Source: Neelides folsomi
Lineage: Eukaryota; Arthropoda; Collembola; Neelipleona; Neelidae
Length of the DNA: 64,000 bases
Assembly (NCBI GenBank): GCA_034687125.1
Contig: JAQGBZ010000293.1
Span: 1 to 64,000 of the forward strand
Direction: 5' to 3'
Shown here: piece by piece, positions 24,762-37,800 of the stretch
Layout: each line of letters opens with the position of its first letter
Numbering within the stretch: position 1 is the stretch's first letter
Notes under the pieces: model-generated
Seen by the model: the letters and a program-made list of their open reading frames with translations, nothing else
Database searches by the model: none
Told to the model about the DNA's origin: nothing
Program-made: the position numbers and the translations under genes

Positions 24762-26599
24762 TTATTCTGTTGGAGGTAAGGCCCCTTTGAATTGCACCAC
24801 AAGAATTGCATAAGTCAATATGAGGCTCAGGATCTGCAAGATATAAATTAGAAATCACAATTTGTAAAAAAATTGTAGAAATGTCGAATGTAGAGGAAAG
24901 AAAGAAAATGAAAGATTAAAGATTATTTTATATTGTTTTTTTACTACATGGTCCTCATATGGTAAGCTCTGAGAGTGAAGGGAACTTACTGCTCCTGCAA
25001 GACCTGAAGTAACGTGAAAGAAGCCGTAACCATTGAGACTGATTTCATTGGTCGTGATGTCGTGCATCATTAACTCCACTTTCCCAGAATGGACCTTGTA
25101 AAACTTGTCAGATTCCATCAGCCAGCTCTTCACATCTCCACTCTGCAAATCCCAACATGTGTGGATTAATCAAGAGGATTTTTTAATTCTCCTCTTTACG
25201 ATGATATTTGCATAAATGGCAAAGAACACGGCAGCAATGAAATTTCCCAAAGGCAAGGCGGTGAGGAATAAAAAGATCCCGTCTTTCATTTCCAACATTT
25301 CCACAATGTTGATGGCATAGAAGGGAACTCAAAAGAAAATGATAAATTTTTTAATTAATTAACATCATGATTAATATAATAATTATTATTTATATTTAAT
25401 TTAATCATGTTATGATTTAATTATTATCGGAAACCTGATCCAAGAAAAAAGAATAAAATGTGCATTCCAATACATTCGTTCAATAAATCAATAGTTCTTT
25501 TTAGCCCATCGTAATGGATGAGAAACTGAAATGTATTTTTATATAAAAAATTTAATTTTGAATAAAACATTATTAAGGATGGTTTCTAAATTCATTAAAT
25601 GACCTCATCAGTTGTATAACGTTCACTTTTAAGATTTGACAAGAAATCTTCAAGAAGATGCCAAAACGTGATTGAACCCAAAAGGACAAAAATATCAGAG
25701 AAATTCCTAAATAAGTTATTGGATATTCGAGCAATTGTGAATAAAATCATTAAGAAAACTGAAAGAATTTCATTGATCTTTTCATTGTCTTTGTTAAGGA
25801 AAAACATTGGTTTCGTTCTTATCCAAAGATCCCCGCGAGTGGAGAAGCCGTAAATAAATGACACAACAACGTGTAAAATCCCAATGACACAAAAAGTTGT
25901 AGATATCCATTTTGCCTAAATTTTATACAGGTATTAGGGATTAAGCCAAACCAAGATTTTAAAAAATGTTAAATAGAACCATTATAATTAAATATTTTAA
26001 TAGGTTCTAATAATTTCCACTTCATATATTTAGCTAACCACTTGTGACTTTTTAACATAATTGATTTTAAGATTTGAGGTCCTAAAATCATTCATTAGTT
26101 GGACGAAATTCTCTCGTTTAGCCCAAATCCTTACAATGATGAAAATATGGTAAAGAGAGTAAATGAGAAAAGAAGAAAGCTCAATGTATAAAATAGAATT
26201 CTTTTTAAAACTTTCCAGATTGAGATCTTTCAAGTAGACGAAAATTGTAAACAATGCCAGGAATTGGGTTATGATGCAGAAAATCTGTAAATTAACAAAT
26301 TGGACGATTGATGAAATGTGATCAATGTAATTAACCGAATTTCGATGAAATATGTATTTGTAGAGAGAAGTATTCAGACTAATTTTTTAAGTTGTTCTCA
26401 TTACCTTCTGAACAAAGTATTCTTTGATTTGGTATGTTCTGTCCGAGTTGTCAAATTGAATGAAATAAGGCGTGATGAAGCACCCAAAGGTGAATTTGAA
26501 ATATGTGGCAAAATATTGGTAACAATTACTTTGATTCTCCTCATTCTCTGAATCATTGTTATTTAATGAGCTCCAAATTGAGAGCAACTCGCGATTCAT
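24762..26599 (-). CDS. Gustatory receptor (7TM_7 family), copy B
   Basis: Seven exons (26405-26599, 26042-26284, 25604-25915, 25435-25525, 25200-25327, 24990-25142, 24762-24833) join with phases 0,0,0,1,0,0 to give 397 aa. About seven hydrophobic segments are visible and the C-terminus carries the family signature ILTYAILVVQFK (TYhhhhhQF). Gustatory receptors are ligand-gated cation channels in chemosensory neurons. This is the 3'-most of three same-strand receptors separated by only a few hundred bases, which indicates tandem duplication. Intron positions and phases equal those of copy A at 12060-14351. It appears intact: no frameshift or stop, and all splice sites are GT-AG. Confidence 0.88.
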
Positions 26600-27059
26600 A
26601 ATTACTAACTTGTTTAATTGGGAAAATTATTTCGAATTAAAATTAAATTATTTAGAAATATTGGAAATATAAACGCGATCAAAAAATCAACCCCCAAAGC
26701 AAAAAAGGTCGTTAGAATTAAAATTTTATTTCAAAATAATATCCATACAATACTTGTATTTGTGTAGTTTAATAAATTCAACGGTTTAACTTTATCTATA
26801 TGCCAATAATATTTAAGAAGAGTATTTATTTTTATTTATTTGACTTTCTTTGGGTAATCTTTGAAATTTTCGTGATCGAATACAGTCAGGTTTTTATTGT
26901 GACATTTATGTATAAACGAAACAAAGGCTCTTTATTTATTCATTGTATAATCAATACGATCATTTAATGATACACAGCATTTACCAGACACTTAAAAATC
27001 ATATCGAAATACCTTTTAAAATTGACATTTTTCCAATTTTATTAGGTATAAATAAGGAA

Positions 27060-29070
27060 TTATTTAACTTGGGCGTTATCAATGAAGGCTTCAACTCCTG
27101 ATGCATCAGATAATGTGTCATCCGTTTTAAATTGAACTACCAGAATTGCATAAGTCAGAATGAGACTCACAATCTAAATAGTGACAATATTAAGAAGAGT
27201 TTTATCAATATTACTCTATACACATCAATATTTAATTATACTTTTAGAGATAAATTTTTATATATAAGTATATATATTTCTTGTTCTTGATCGTAATATT
27301 TAAATTTCTGTACCGTTCCAACTACTCCAGAAGTAGCGGAAAAATACCCACTCCCGCTCATGCTGATTTCATTATTAGAAATCGTATGAAGAACCATGGA
27401 CCATTTGGCTGGAGGGATTTGTTCAAATTTCTCTTCTTCGGTCATCCAGTCAATGATTTCAAAAGACTTTAAAAATCAAATATTTATACAGTTTTTATAT
27501 AGTATTTTTATTATTAAAAATAATTTATTGGGTATATAGTGTCAATTTCCATACTTTATTATTAAGCCTAGCAGAAAGAGCCAATGTAAGGAAATATTGG
27601 AGAAGCTTCATTGAATTGCTCAAGAGCAGAAAAAGATCCGAAGCCTCCATGATGTTCACAACCTTCAAAGATCAAAACCATTCAACCCAAGGGACGATTA
27701 GTTCATTAATTAAAAAACATTCCTTACAACCTACATTGATAGAATAAAAGGCAATTGGGGCCAAAAAGGCAAAGAAGATGAAGAGCCCTCCAGCAGAATT
27801 AATTGAATTGAGAACTTCCACGAATTCATCAAAACATTTCATCATCTTTAATTAATAAAAGAAATTAAGATTCCAATCTTTTAGCCCACCATTATTTGAA
27901 ACATTTCAACATTATCATTACAACAAAAATGTATCATTAAAATCATTGTATTTAGCTATTTATAGCAAGTTAATTTTAATTAATTAGCAGGAATAGTTAA
28001 TGGTGCTTTAATGGAGTGTTTTATATTACCCGCCCCGGCGATCCTTTTTCTAGTTTCATTTGAGTGAAAGCATCGGAGAGACAATGGGAAGCCGCGATGA
28101 CACAAAGTATGGCGAAAGTATCAGAAATATTTTTCAACAATTTCCCTTCCAAGCTTGCAATTATAAAGATGAATGAAATGATACCATTGAGGCTTTCAGG
28201 TCCATTGAAATTCGGATTAATAAAAAACATAAACTTCCCTTGTTGGGCGATGGAATCAAAATTCCCGGTGTTTGACAGTGATTTGTTGGATTTAATATTT
28301 GAGATTTGGCCTTGGCCAATTTCATAACAAACATTGATAATAGCTTGTAGAACGGAACCAATACATAATAATGATGTTACAGCCTTTACCTATTATTTAT
28401 AAAAATTCATTCATACTTATCTGTATATGTATGCATATATCATACAAGTAGTAGAATGTAAATTTTGTTTGTGATATTTTGTGCAGATATATAATTTATT
28501 GATAATTTACAGTTCTCGGCCGACCGGAGCTTCTGGAATGAAATATTGTATTTAATTGTAATTGATTTACAAGCGTGATGAAGACATCTGCTTTGACCCA
28601 CAATACCCAAATAATTCCAATGTGATAAATCGAATTCATGGCGAGATCTGCAAGCTCAATGTAAAGCGTAGGTTGCTTCTTCAGATCTTTCTCTTTGATC
28701 AGGCGGAAGGTCGTGGTGAGGGAAAATAAACCGAGGAATTGCAAAATGAAGCATAAACCCTTCAAAATCATCAAAATAAAAATTATTAGTTTTATAAATG
28801 ATAAATCTTTATTTTATGTAAAAGTGTATTTACACGTGTAACAGTCAGTATGAATAATATTGATATTTTACTATTTATGATATAAAATTAATTAACCCTT
28901 TGAAGAATGTTTGATTTCACTTCAAGCCTTCCGGTTTGTTTCTCCAAATCAAAGGAAAATGGGCAGAGGAGAAAACCATGAGCAAATTTAAAGTAAATTT
29001 TGAAATATTCGACCCAACTTGTTTGAATGGAAGTGTGGAGGAACGCAAATTCATTCATGTAAGACTTCAT
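27060..29070 (-). CDS. Gustatory receptor (7TM_7 family), copy C
   Basis: Seven exons (28897-29070, 28511-28759, 28030-28383, 27735-27845, 27555-27662, 27314-27466, 27060-27173) join to give 420 aa. The tail IVSLILTYAILVVQFK is nearly identical to those of copies B and D. The start is the first in-frame ATG (MKSYMNEFAF); the longer open frame has no ATG upstream. The fourth intron lies inside FYSIN|VVNIME, about seven residues downstream of the phase-1 intron of copies A and B, and is phase 0. The C-terminus after the QF motif is longer and acidic. The gene is intact and sits in the middle of the array. Confidence 0.87.
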
Positions 29071-29873
29071 TGAAAAACACTTTTTAATCCCCTGATCAAA
29101 ATCCAAAATAACAAAACCAATGGGGAAAAGACTTTAACAGTTATAGGATAGCCCCTGCATCTGCATTATTTAAATTTTGTTACCAACTAAACGAGAATTT
29201 TTATTAATGCACATGATGGGCCAATGTATAACTTAAGCGCAAATTCACCGTGAATGAATTATAATTAACTAAAATTTTAATTATATAAAATTAACTAATT
29301 AAGGTATATAAAACATTCAAATCCCCATAAAATTGTGCATTGCAAAAAATGGTAATTTGGTAAACTTTGAATGACGTTGAGAATTTTTTGATATAAATTA
29401 TTAACTGATTCCACAACAGTTGACAATTATGCGAACGATTGTGTCATTAAGGCGATTTCCGAATATGGAAAGTTCACATGAAAAGATTAAATTTTAAAGG
29501 TCTCATCTATAATTCACAAAAGTCTCTCTTTATCACATTTCATCACTTGTCGGTCAGTTAAGATTAAGATGTTTAGTAATTATTAATCAGCTTCATACAT
29601 TAATTATAAATTTCATACTCTTTATCTTTGCTTATTAGTAAATGTATGTAAATTTTGAATGAAGGTAAATTATTAAGAATTTGGAAATCCTATCAATCAT
29701 ATTGTCGTTTTGAGTATGAAATTAGAATTAAGATTAAAATCCACTCAGGTCATTAAAATTATCATATAAATTGAATATTTTATGGTTCAAAAACTAATAA
29801 AATTGCATATTTTCTAAAAACACTCAACATGTGTAAAATTTTTATTTATTAAATTATTAAAAATAAATTGAAT

Positions 29874-32260
29874 CTACAAAGTTATTGTTCCATTTCCAGC
29901 ATTTTCACCAAGGGGGTTGTTTTCATCTCCACCAAGTGAAGTGGCTTCAAATTGAACCACAATGATGGCATAAGTCAAGATGAGACTCACAATCTACAGA
30001 AATATTCCAGATATACTCTCCATATAGGGAAATATTTGAAAATTCAAAATGTTCGATTTTTAATGTAACATTTATAAATATTTGAAATGTTACACTTTAA
30101 GAATATTGTAATTTTGTAATGTTAATTAAAACAATGTGTATGTGTACCGTTCCAAGCAAACCAGAGCTCGCCACAAAATATCCTTTAGCATTCAATCCAA
30201 TTTCATCATTTGTCAGATCATATAAAATCATGCTCAATTTTGCTTCTCCAATCTTCTTATAATTCTCATTAGTTTCTAGCCATTCTTTAAATTTAATTTC
30301 CTATGAAATTCAAATCAAGTCAAATTAGTTTATTTATGTAATTAAAGTTATTTACGTTTCCAATTCTTGCAATCATCATTTCCTATCTAGAAAGAATAGC
30401 TAGTAATAAGCTATTTATTATAAGTAAAATATTTAAATGTGAATGGACGCATAGTATTTACTTAAAATTAAACTGCACAATGGACAATAGCTTTCAACAT
30501 TTCCAAATTAAAGTGCAAAACATCAAAAAGGAAAAAAAAGTTTGTCTAAAAGGGGAAATTTCGATTTAAAAAGGAGTTTGATGAAAAGAAGCATTTGGTA
30601 AATTGAGAGTTCCATCTGAGAAAGGAATCTTCCCATTGTCCTCCACATTTCCTATACAAAAGGAACGAGAGGGATTGTGCAGATGATATTTCTCTATTTG
30701 CTTATTGCTATCATTGTCGTCCTTTCCCCACCACATGTATCCGCCTGATTGACGTCCATTGTGTTCCTTCCACATTTCGGTCCTAAATATTTGGGACATT
30801 TGGGATTGTTCCGATGTGTTCCCAACCTTGTTATTGATTCTCGCTGCGAGGATGAGGGTCGTGAAGTAAAATCCGAGATTTATGCATTTGTTGAGAAGCA
30901 GAAGTTTCTCTGACGTGTGGAGGACCTTCACTATATTGATAGCGTAGTCAGGGACGGGAGTGAGGAAGATGAAAAAAATAAATTCCCCAACAGATCCATT
31001 CAAAAGGTTCACAAAACCCTTCAATCCATTGTAGCTTTCTTCAAACTAGGATATTTAATAATAACAATATTAAATAATATCAACATTGCTGAAATTCAAT
31101 AAAATCATACCTTTGTATTGTATAGCTACAATAATACAAATATTGTTATATTGTTTTGATATAAAATAACAATAAAGTATATCAATCAATTCATATGATT
31201 TTCAAACATATTATTAAATTCCGCAGTGGTTGCCAATTTTGAAATTTTGAAATTCTATTTTAATTTTGGTATTTTTGTGTTAGTTAATTGAACGCAATAA
31301 GGCATTTGAAAATTTACCGTTTCCGGACTCATTTCATTTTTAATCGCATGGAGAAAATCGTTGATGACATGTCTGAAGAGGAGAACGGAGAGGATCCCAA
31401 TTGTGATAGAAAAGTTCTTGAGCACTTCGTGGAATAATTTGAAGATGAGGAAAAGGAAAGAAAGGAAAATGGTCAATGGGAAATTTCCATTGTGAGCAGA
31501 TTGAGGAACGAAGAACATGTATTGGGCATTAGAATAAAGATCACTCAAGAAACGGTCACTTGAAAATGGATCTTGGCTGATTTCATAAAGAAGCGAAATG
31601 ACCGATTGGAGGAAAGAAATTGTTAACAAAAATACGGCTACAATTTTTGTCTGGAATTTAAGTTTACATTAAATTAATAATCACATGTGATTTTTAATTT
31701 ATTAAAATTGATTTTATTAATTACCTGAAAAATAGTTCCAGAAAAATAATTGTTTAAAATATTTGCTTCAAGGTTTTCTATTAGGCTGAGAAATAAATTA
31801 GAATTTGTCCATAACATGAAAATGACTCTTATTGTAAAAAAGCTTCCAAGGCCGATATTAGCTAATTGGATGTATAAAAGAGGATTCTTGGTGAAATCGG
31901 CTTCTCGGATGATCCGAATATTTGTGATAATGCATAAAATGGAACATGAATGGGAAATGATGACAAGAAGCTGTATTGATTAAAAGTAAATATGATTTAT
32001 ATTACATCATTATATTAATTTGTTAATTAATTTATTTGTAAAGTGAAATAAATTATTTCGATTACTTTTTGAATTTTACTTATTTTGATCACATTGTTTC
32101 GAGTTTCATTTTCTTTTCCAAAACGAAAAGGACAACAACAAAAGTAAAATCCATATTTAAAGTAGATTAACAAATATGCTGAACATGATTTTGTCTTTTC
32201 TTCATCCTTCACATTGATCAATTTTTGTAAACAAGTTTCAATAAACTTTAAAAACTTCAT
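29874..32260 (-). CDS. Gustatory receptor (7TM_7 family), copy D
   Basis: Six exons (32066-32260, 31725-31970, 31318-31650, 30827-31045, 30148-30300, 29874-29993) join to give 421 aa. The family signature ILTYAIIVVQFE closes the last membrane segment. The fourth exon corresponds to exons 4 plus 5 of the other copies, so one intron is absent. The following intron (30301-30826) is unusually long for this array. Start is MKFLKFIETC. The polar C-terminal extension is rich in Gly/Asn/Glu. The gene looks functional: no stop and GT-AG junctions throughout. Confidence 0.86.
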
Positions 32261-32988
32261 TGTCAAATAAGTTTATGTACCATGTAGGTATATTATGACT
32301 ACAAAACTCAATTCGTTAAGACCCACCATGAAAATATTAATTTACCAACATACTTTACATGACAAGTATTACATTACGGTAAATTAATTGTATTGTAATT
32401 AAAGGTATGATAAATGAACACAATTTTCTTGTCTACCGTCTGTACAGTATATTAAAACATGTGAAAATTACAAAGACACATCGCTTTGATAGGAAATGAA
32501 GAAACTTAGCAAATAGCAAGTGAAATGATTAAAAAATTATAATATGCCTTAATTGCGTGTTCCCATAAAGATATTAATGGATGAAAAGAAATGGACTTTT
32601 TGAACGAGTAAATAAATACATAATAAACGTTAATAACCCCCCGTTAGAAAGTTAGCTCTTAAGTTCCAGCTTTTAAGAACGTCATTTAGATAAGCATAAT
32701 TTATATCTAGCACAATTAAGACTAATGTTAATATAAATGATGTTTTAAAAGCGGGAACTCATGAGCTAGCTTTCTAACGAGACACTTATTGGTATTGTTA
32801 GCAAATATGGTTTATTTATTTAACATTCCTTATTTTGTGTATAAATGCAAACATTCTCATTCTAATACTCTATATTATTGTAATTAACTATGGATGATCA
32901 AAATCAGTATTGTATGATTTTTTATTTATTTTAATAAGGAAAATTGTTAGTTTATACAATAATTTTTATTTGTCATTTTTATTTTAAT
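32261..32988. other. Intergenic, one inverted-repeat element
   Basis: This spacer lies between the METTL7-like gene's 3' end and the 5' end of receptor D. It contains the inverted-repeat element at 32641-32780; otherwise nothing recognised. Confidence 0.6.
32641..32780. mobile_element. Inverted-repeat MITE-like element
   Basis: The left arm 32641-32676 starts CCGTTAGAAAGTTAGCTC and the right arm 32742-32780 is its imperfect inverse (ending GAGCTAGCTTTCTAACG). Pairing extends about 35 bp with a handful of mismatches. The centre is AT-rich and non-coding. No clear target duplication was found. Confidence 0.65.
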
Positions 32989-34107
32989 TTACTTAAATGC
33001 CTTCCCAAATAAATGTGGAGTGACAAGATTTAAAAGGCTGAATTTCCCTACACGGAAATCAAGAAAGACTTTTTGACTTTCCACAGAACTGAAACGAGAT
33101 CTTTTAATGATCGACCCAACATCACGGAAATGACACCCAAACAACAAACAAGGCCAAATTCTCAATTTGTTAAGGACCATTTGACAGAAATATTTCACAG
33201 TTCCAACATCGTCCAATGAATGTTCTATAAAATAATATTGACCTCCCTAAACGAAAATATGATAATATACCATATTTTAAAAATATGAAAATATGTAAAC
33301 ATCATTATATGGTATATAATAGATAATACATGTTTTAATAACTTATAAATCTTTTTACCCTTTTTAGCACTCTTTGAATTTCAATAATTATTTCTTCATA
33401 ATCATTGCAACATAGGAATCGATTTGTGACCACAACGTCAATTGATTCATCCCCAAATTTCCTTATTTCTTCAATGGAATTTGGAATGCAATGAACAGTT
33501 TGATTCTAAAAATTTAATTTCAAATTTTTATCAAGTTTAAAATTAAAGTTTTAACGATGACTCTTACATGAACATTTTCTTCAGAACCACTTGACCCTGT
33601 TGCATAAACTGTAGAATTCTCAGGATAATATTTAAGATTTGTTGCTGAAATAAATATATTTTTAATTCATACATATCCTATATCTATAATATTACAAATA
33701 CTTCAAGTATTTATTCAGTATATATTTACAAATATCTGTAGCATTATTAATTTTTTGAATTGTAATATTACAGATAAATGGGTCATTACATGGAAAAACT
33801 CCAAGTTGAAGAATCTTCAGATTGCTTTCATTTATTAAAGAACTGAAGAGTGGAATCTTAAACTCATCGTAATATTTCTCAGTTTTGTCATGCAATTTAG
33901 AAAATAATGCTTTTCCTTTCCTTCAAATAAATTAAAATACGACTATCAAAATATTTAATTAAAACTTAAAAATTTTACAAGTTGCGCTTACTTTTGTTTA
34001 TCTTCTTCGTATTTCTTTGTTTTAAAAATGAATTGTAGAAGAACGGTCCAAAAAATTGACAAAAGATGTAAATCGAACCAATAGCGAATATTTATGTCTT
34101 TCAACAT
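32989..34107 (-). CDS. METTL7-like methyltransferase with degenerate SAM site
   Basis: Five exons (33992-34107, 33730-33920, 33568-33644, 33359-33505, 32989-33246) join in phase to give 262 aa. Residues about 10-29 are hydrophobic (WFDLHLLSIFWTVLLQFIF), like the membrane anchor of METTL7/TMT1 enzymes. The C-terminal half matches that family well: SIDVVVTNRFLCC, IQRVLKRGGQYYFIEH and the ending LVTPHLFGKAFK. METTL7 proteins are SAM-dependent thiol methyltransferases on ER and lipid-droplet membranes. The glycine-rich motif I is replaced by LQLGVFPCN (residues about 76-84), and the acidic ribose-binding residue after strand 2 is not seen (VYATGSSG). The region between is longer than usual. The gene is intact but may encode a non-catalytic paralogue. 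Confidence 0.82.
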
Positions 34108-34892
34108 CTTCAACGGCTCATCGAGTCATCGACAATGTAACAGAACTTTTCATTTCACTCACCCAATTGACTTTTTTTCATTCAACTTGATTTACCTGAT
34201 TGCAAATTACCTTACCCCTTATCGAGTCAATAGGCTAAAATTCCCAGTCAGACAACATTGAATTTCTTAATAGACATCCTAACAATTTAAATTTACCATT
34301 TGTTCATATATGCCAATTTGCCAATATTCATTAACCTCACATAGCAATCTTTGCCTTCCTACTTATTGTTAGTATATTCTATTGTATGTATGCTGATGTG
34401 TGGTAATATAATAAAACTTAATTTTCCTTATACTAATTCATCTTATGTTAATATTCAAATGGTAAAGTTTAGCTTAAGTTTGAGTTTCAACTTAAGTATT
34501 TATTTATTTTGTCAATGATGATGTGATGAATGAATGAAATTTTTTGGCATTTGTAAACCAGGTTTATTTAACTATTTATTTTATATTGAAACTTACAAAC
34601 AAATTCATATATGAATCAGTTATTCGTAAAGGGAGCTTAACATTTCTCAGATTTTTTAAAAATGCGTTTCTAACACGAATTAAATACTTTTACCATACTT
34701 GAGTATAGACAATTTTTGAAAAACTACATTTTCAAAAAATAAACAAATTTCCTAAGCTCCCTTTACGATTAAATAATTCATATGGTAATTCTTGAGATAA
34801 TTTACATTTTATTATTTGGTTATACATATTTAAATGTAAGTGCCCATAATTATTTATATTATTGAAAATGAAAATCAACAATATATTTATCC
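34108..34892. other. Intergenic, one inverted-repeat element
   Basis: This spacer lies between the 5' end of the METTL7-like gene and the 3' end of the modular protease. The inverted-repeat element at 34624-34768 is the only structure seen. Confidence 0.6.
34624..34768. mobile_element. MITE-like element with about 16-bp inverted ends
   Basis: The ends share CGTAAAGGGAGCTTA as an inverted repeat (left from 34624, right ending near 34768), followed by weaker similarity. The interior of about 115 bp is non-coding and AT-rich. TIR length and size suit a small non-autonomous DNA element; no target duplication is certain. Confidence 0.6.
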
Positions 34893-37800
34893 CTATTCGT
34901 TATTCTCATTATCATTTACATTATTAAATACGTATTTGTTTAAAATATCTAAAATCCAAACATTAAATGAGTCAACATGAGTAAAGACGTTGTAACTTTC
35001 ATCACTGCAATATTCCCCTTTTGGTTTTTTTCCAAAGCTCACGATCCCCTAAAAGTTGAATTGAATTAGTATTTTAAATTTAATTATTCTAACTTAATAT
35101 TCAAAGTTTAAAGATACAATATACTTCATTTCCGTGAATTTGTAAATTTAATTAAAAAGTATAAAATACGAACCTTAAGGACGTATTTTCTATGGGAGGC
35201 TCTGACTGTTTCGGTAAAGACAAATCCTCCTCCTGAATCTCCTTGGCATGTTGAGATTGAACCTAAAATTTCATATTCAAATTATACATTATATCAAATA
35301 ACATTAAATATTTTGAATAATTAAAATTAAAAGCCTTAAAGTTATTTTCAAGTAAGCAAGTGTAATTGACCCACCATTATGAAAACCTCCACAAAACATT
35401 GCTTGTGAAAGTTTAACATTTAGATTTTTCTCACAGGCCGCCGGTGCAGCGGTGGGAATTTGAGCAAAGGAAAGATATTGGGATACTTTATCAAATTTGG
35501 TAGCTCCGAATCCCGGAACTTTTCCCAATTTCCCAACAGGTGGTTTTTGTGATAAATTGGACATTAAATAGCAAACTGGGCGAATGAAGGATGTGTAATT
35601 AACAGGTTGATCAAGCTGAATTAGACTAATGTCTGATCTCACTAATTGAGAAGAACTTTGGAATGTTCTTGGTTTCCAAATCCCTTTAACGCTAAAGATT
35701 TGGGCATGGAGATCTTCAACATTATCTTCGTAATTAGGATTCAACGGTGCTAAAACAATTTGCAAGGAATCGAATTGAACATAATTGTTGAACTCGTCCG
35801 TGACACAATGAGCGGCGGATAAAATCACGTTTTTCTCAATTAAAGATCCACCACAGATATATCGGAAACCCCCATTGGCATCTTTTTGAAATATGGCGGC
35901 ATGCCATGGAAAACTGTTTTTGTTATTTACAGGTCGACCATTTGCAATAAAAGGAGCAATTTCTTCTCTATTTATAATACCGCAATCTGAAATGTCCAAA
36001 AAATAATTACTTTAAAATTATGAAGTTTAATATATAAATATGTAAATACAATAAAAAGTTTAATTAATCAGTTTAAAGATAAAATGCCATTTTTGTCATA
36101 TAAACTTTGAAACTAATCAAAATAAATATCATTGGAATAAAAAATAAATTGTAATTTTGTCAAAAAGTTATACTGTTTTTTAATAAAATTGTTAATTATT
36201 TACTGGATTGTTTACGAGAGAATAAATTAAATGGCTCGCGTCAATCCAACAAATTATCCACCACCACTACCATACGATGAAATAGCCTTTAATAATCCAA
36301 ATGTATGCTAACAAATTATTAATAAACCAAGTTTAATAATATTGTTTTTTGAATACTACTATTTAATAAATGGCATATTCTTTTAATCACTACATTAAAA
36401 CATTCCTTACTCTTTTGTGTGAATTACAATAAATATTATAATGATTTGATAATTATTTTTAAGATTAATTCAACACTTCCTGTCGCATCTCAACATTTTG
36501 AGTCCAGCGGAGAAATTTCTCCTCAAGATGTAAACCCAAATGAATCCACATTGGCTCCAAGCTTACAAGAGAACATTCCAGTGGTAGAGCCAAGTTTAGT
36601 GAGAAATCAACGCCCTGTCGAAAATACCGCCGTTGAAATCATTTCTCTTGCTCGATTTCGTGCTGGTTGGGATAGTTATTGGGATAGACCCGGATACAAC
36701 AATTATGGGTTTAGAAATAATGATGGCTTTGCAATGTGTTGCGGATCAGCTGGAATGTGCTGTTTTTCGTACATCGTCGCTATTTGTTGTTGCTACTGTG
36801 CAATAATAGCCCTCGCTTTAGTGGGAAGTTTAATGGGATTTGGACCTGATATGGGAGAAACGACAACGACAACAACAAATTCAGTATGGTAAAACCAACT
36901 ACAGATTCAACTCTGTCATGATTATACTAAATATAATTAAAAGTATTATTTTGAAAAGTAAAGTCAGGATTGTCATATTGAATAAAACATAATTAAAAGT
37001 TATTGATGCTTGTTTATTTAAAATATAATTTATCGTTAGGTTAATCATACATACCTAGGCTTGTTATATAATGTAGGTTGTAATAGTAGGCTTTTTATCA
37101 TATTGATCAATTTTTCATTGATAGATTTTTGGATATTTTTTAAACTCAAAAATTTTTCTTACCAGCTTTGCATACAAATGCTTTAAAAGGAGTCCATTGA
37201 CCATCAGGTCCGCAAGTCATTCTCCAATATTTGTAGCGTTGTTTTGAAACAAAGAATTCTGCACAAGAGCGAGTCAAAATGGTTCCTTCCTCAGCAACTT
37301 CACCACATGGAATTGGCTTTTGATTTCGATCATGACAACTCAATTTTACACCCTAAATAAAAATTAAGATTAAAAAGATTAATCAAAATCTTTCCAAAAG
37401 ACAATAACGTTTAGGGCAAAAGGGCACTTTCTTACCCACCATCTATAAATGCCATTGATAACATGATAACCCAATGGTCAATCGGGTCAGAAATACTAAT
37501 GTTAGGTGGCGCAAAAGATTGTTCTATAATGCCCCAATTTAACTAAAGCCTCGCCTCGCTCACCTCATAATGTGGAATTGCTAAGCAAGAATTCCTCTCG
37601 CTTTTCTTGATCGTTGTTGAAGGAAGTTGGAATTTGGCCACGTGTTCTTGGATCTTTCTTGTTTTGAGACAAAGAGCGAATTCCTCATCAGTTCCACTTG
37701 GACAATCTTCCTTCCCATCACACAATTTTTCTTTCCGAATGCATTTCCCATGCAGATGACATTGATGACCAGAGGAACAATTGGATCCAAGACTTGCTTT

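Noticed and set aside
30566-31024. 152-codon read-through frame in receptor D
   Set aside because: The part after the AAG|GTTGGG donor at 30827 is intron; the receptor homology resumes at 30300.
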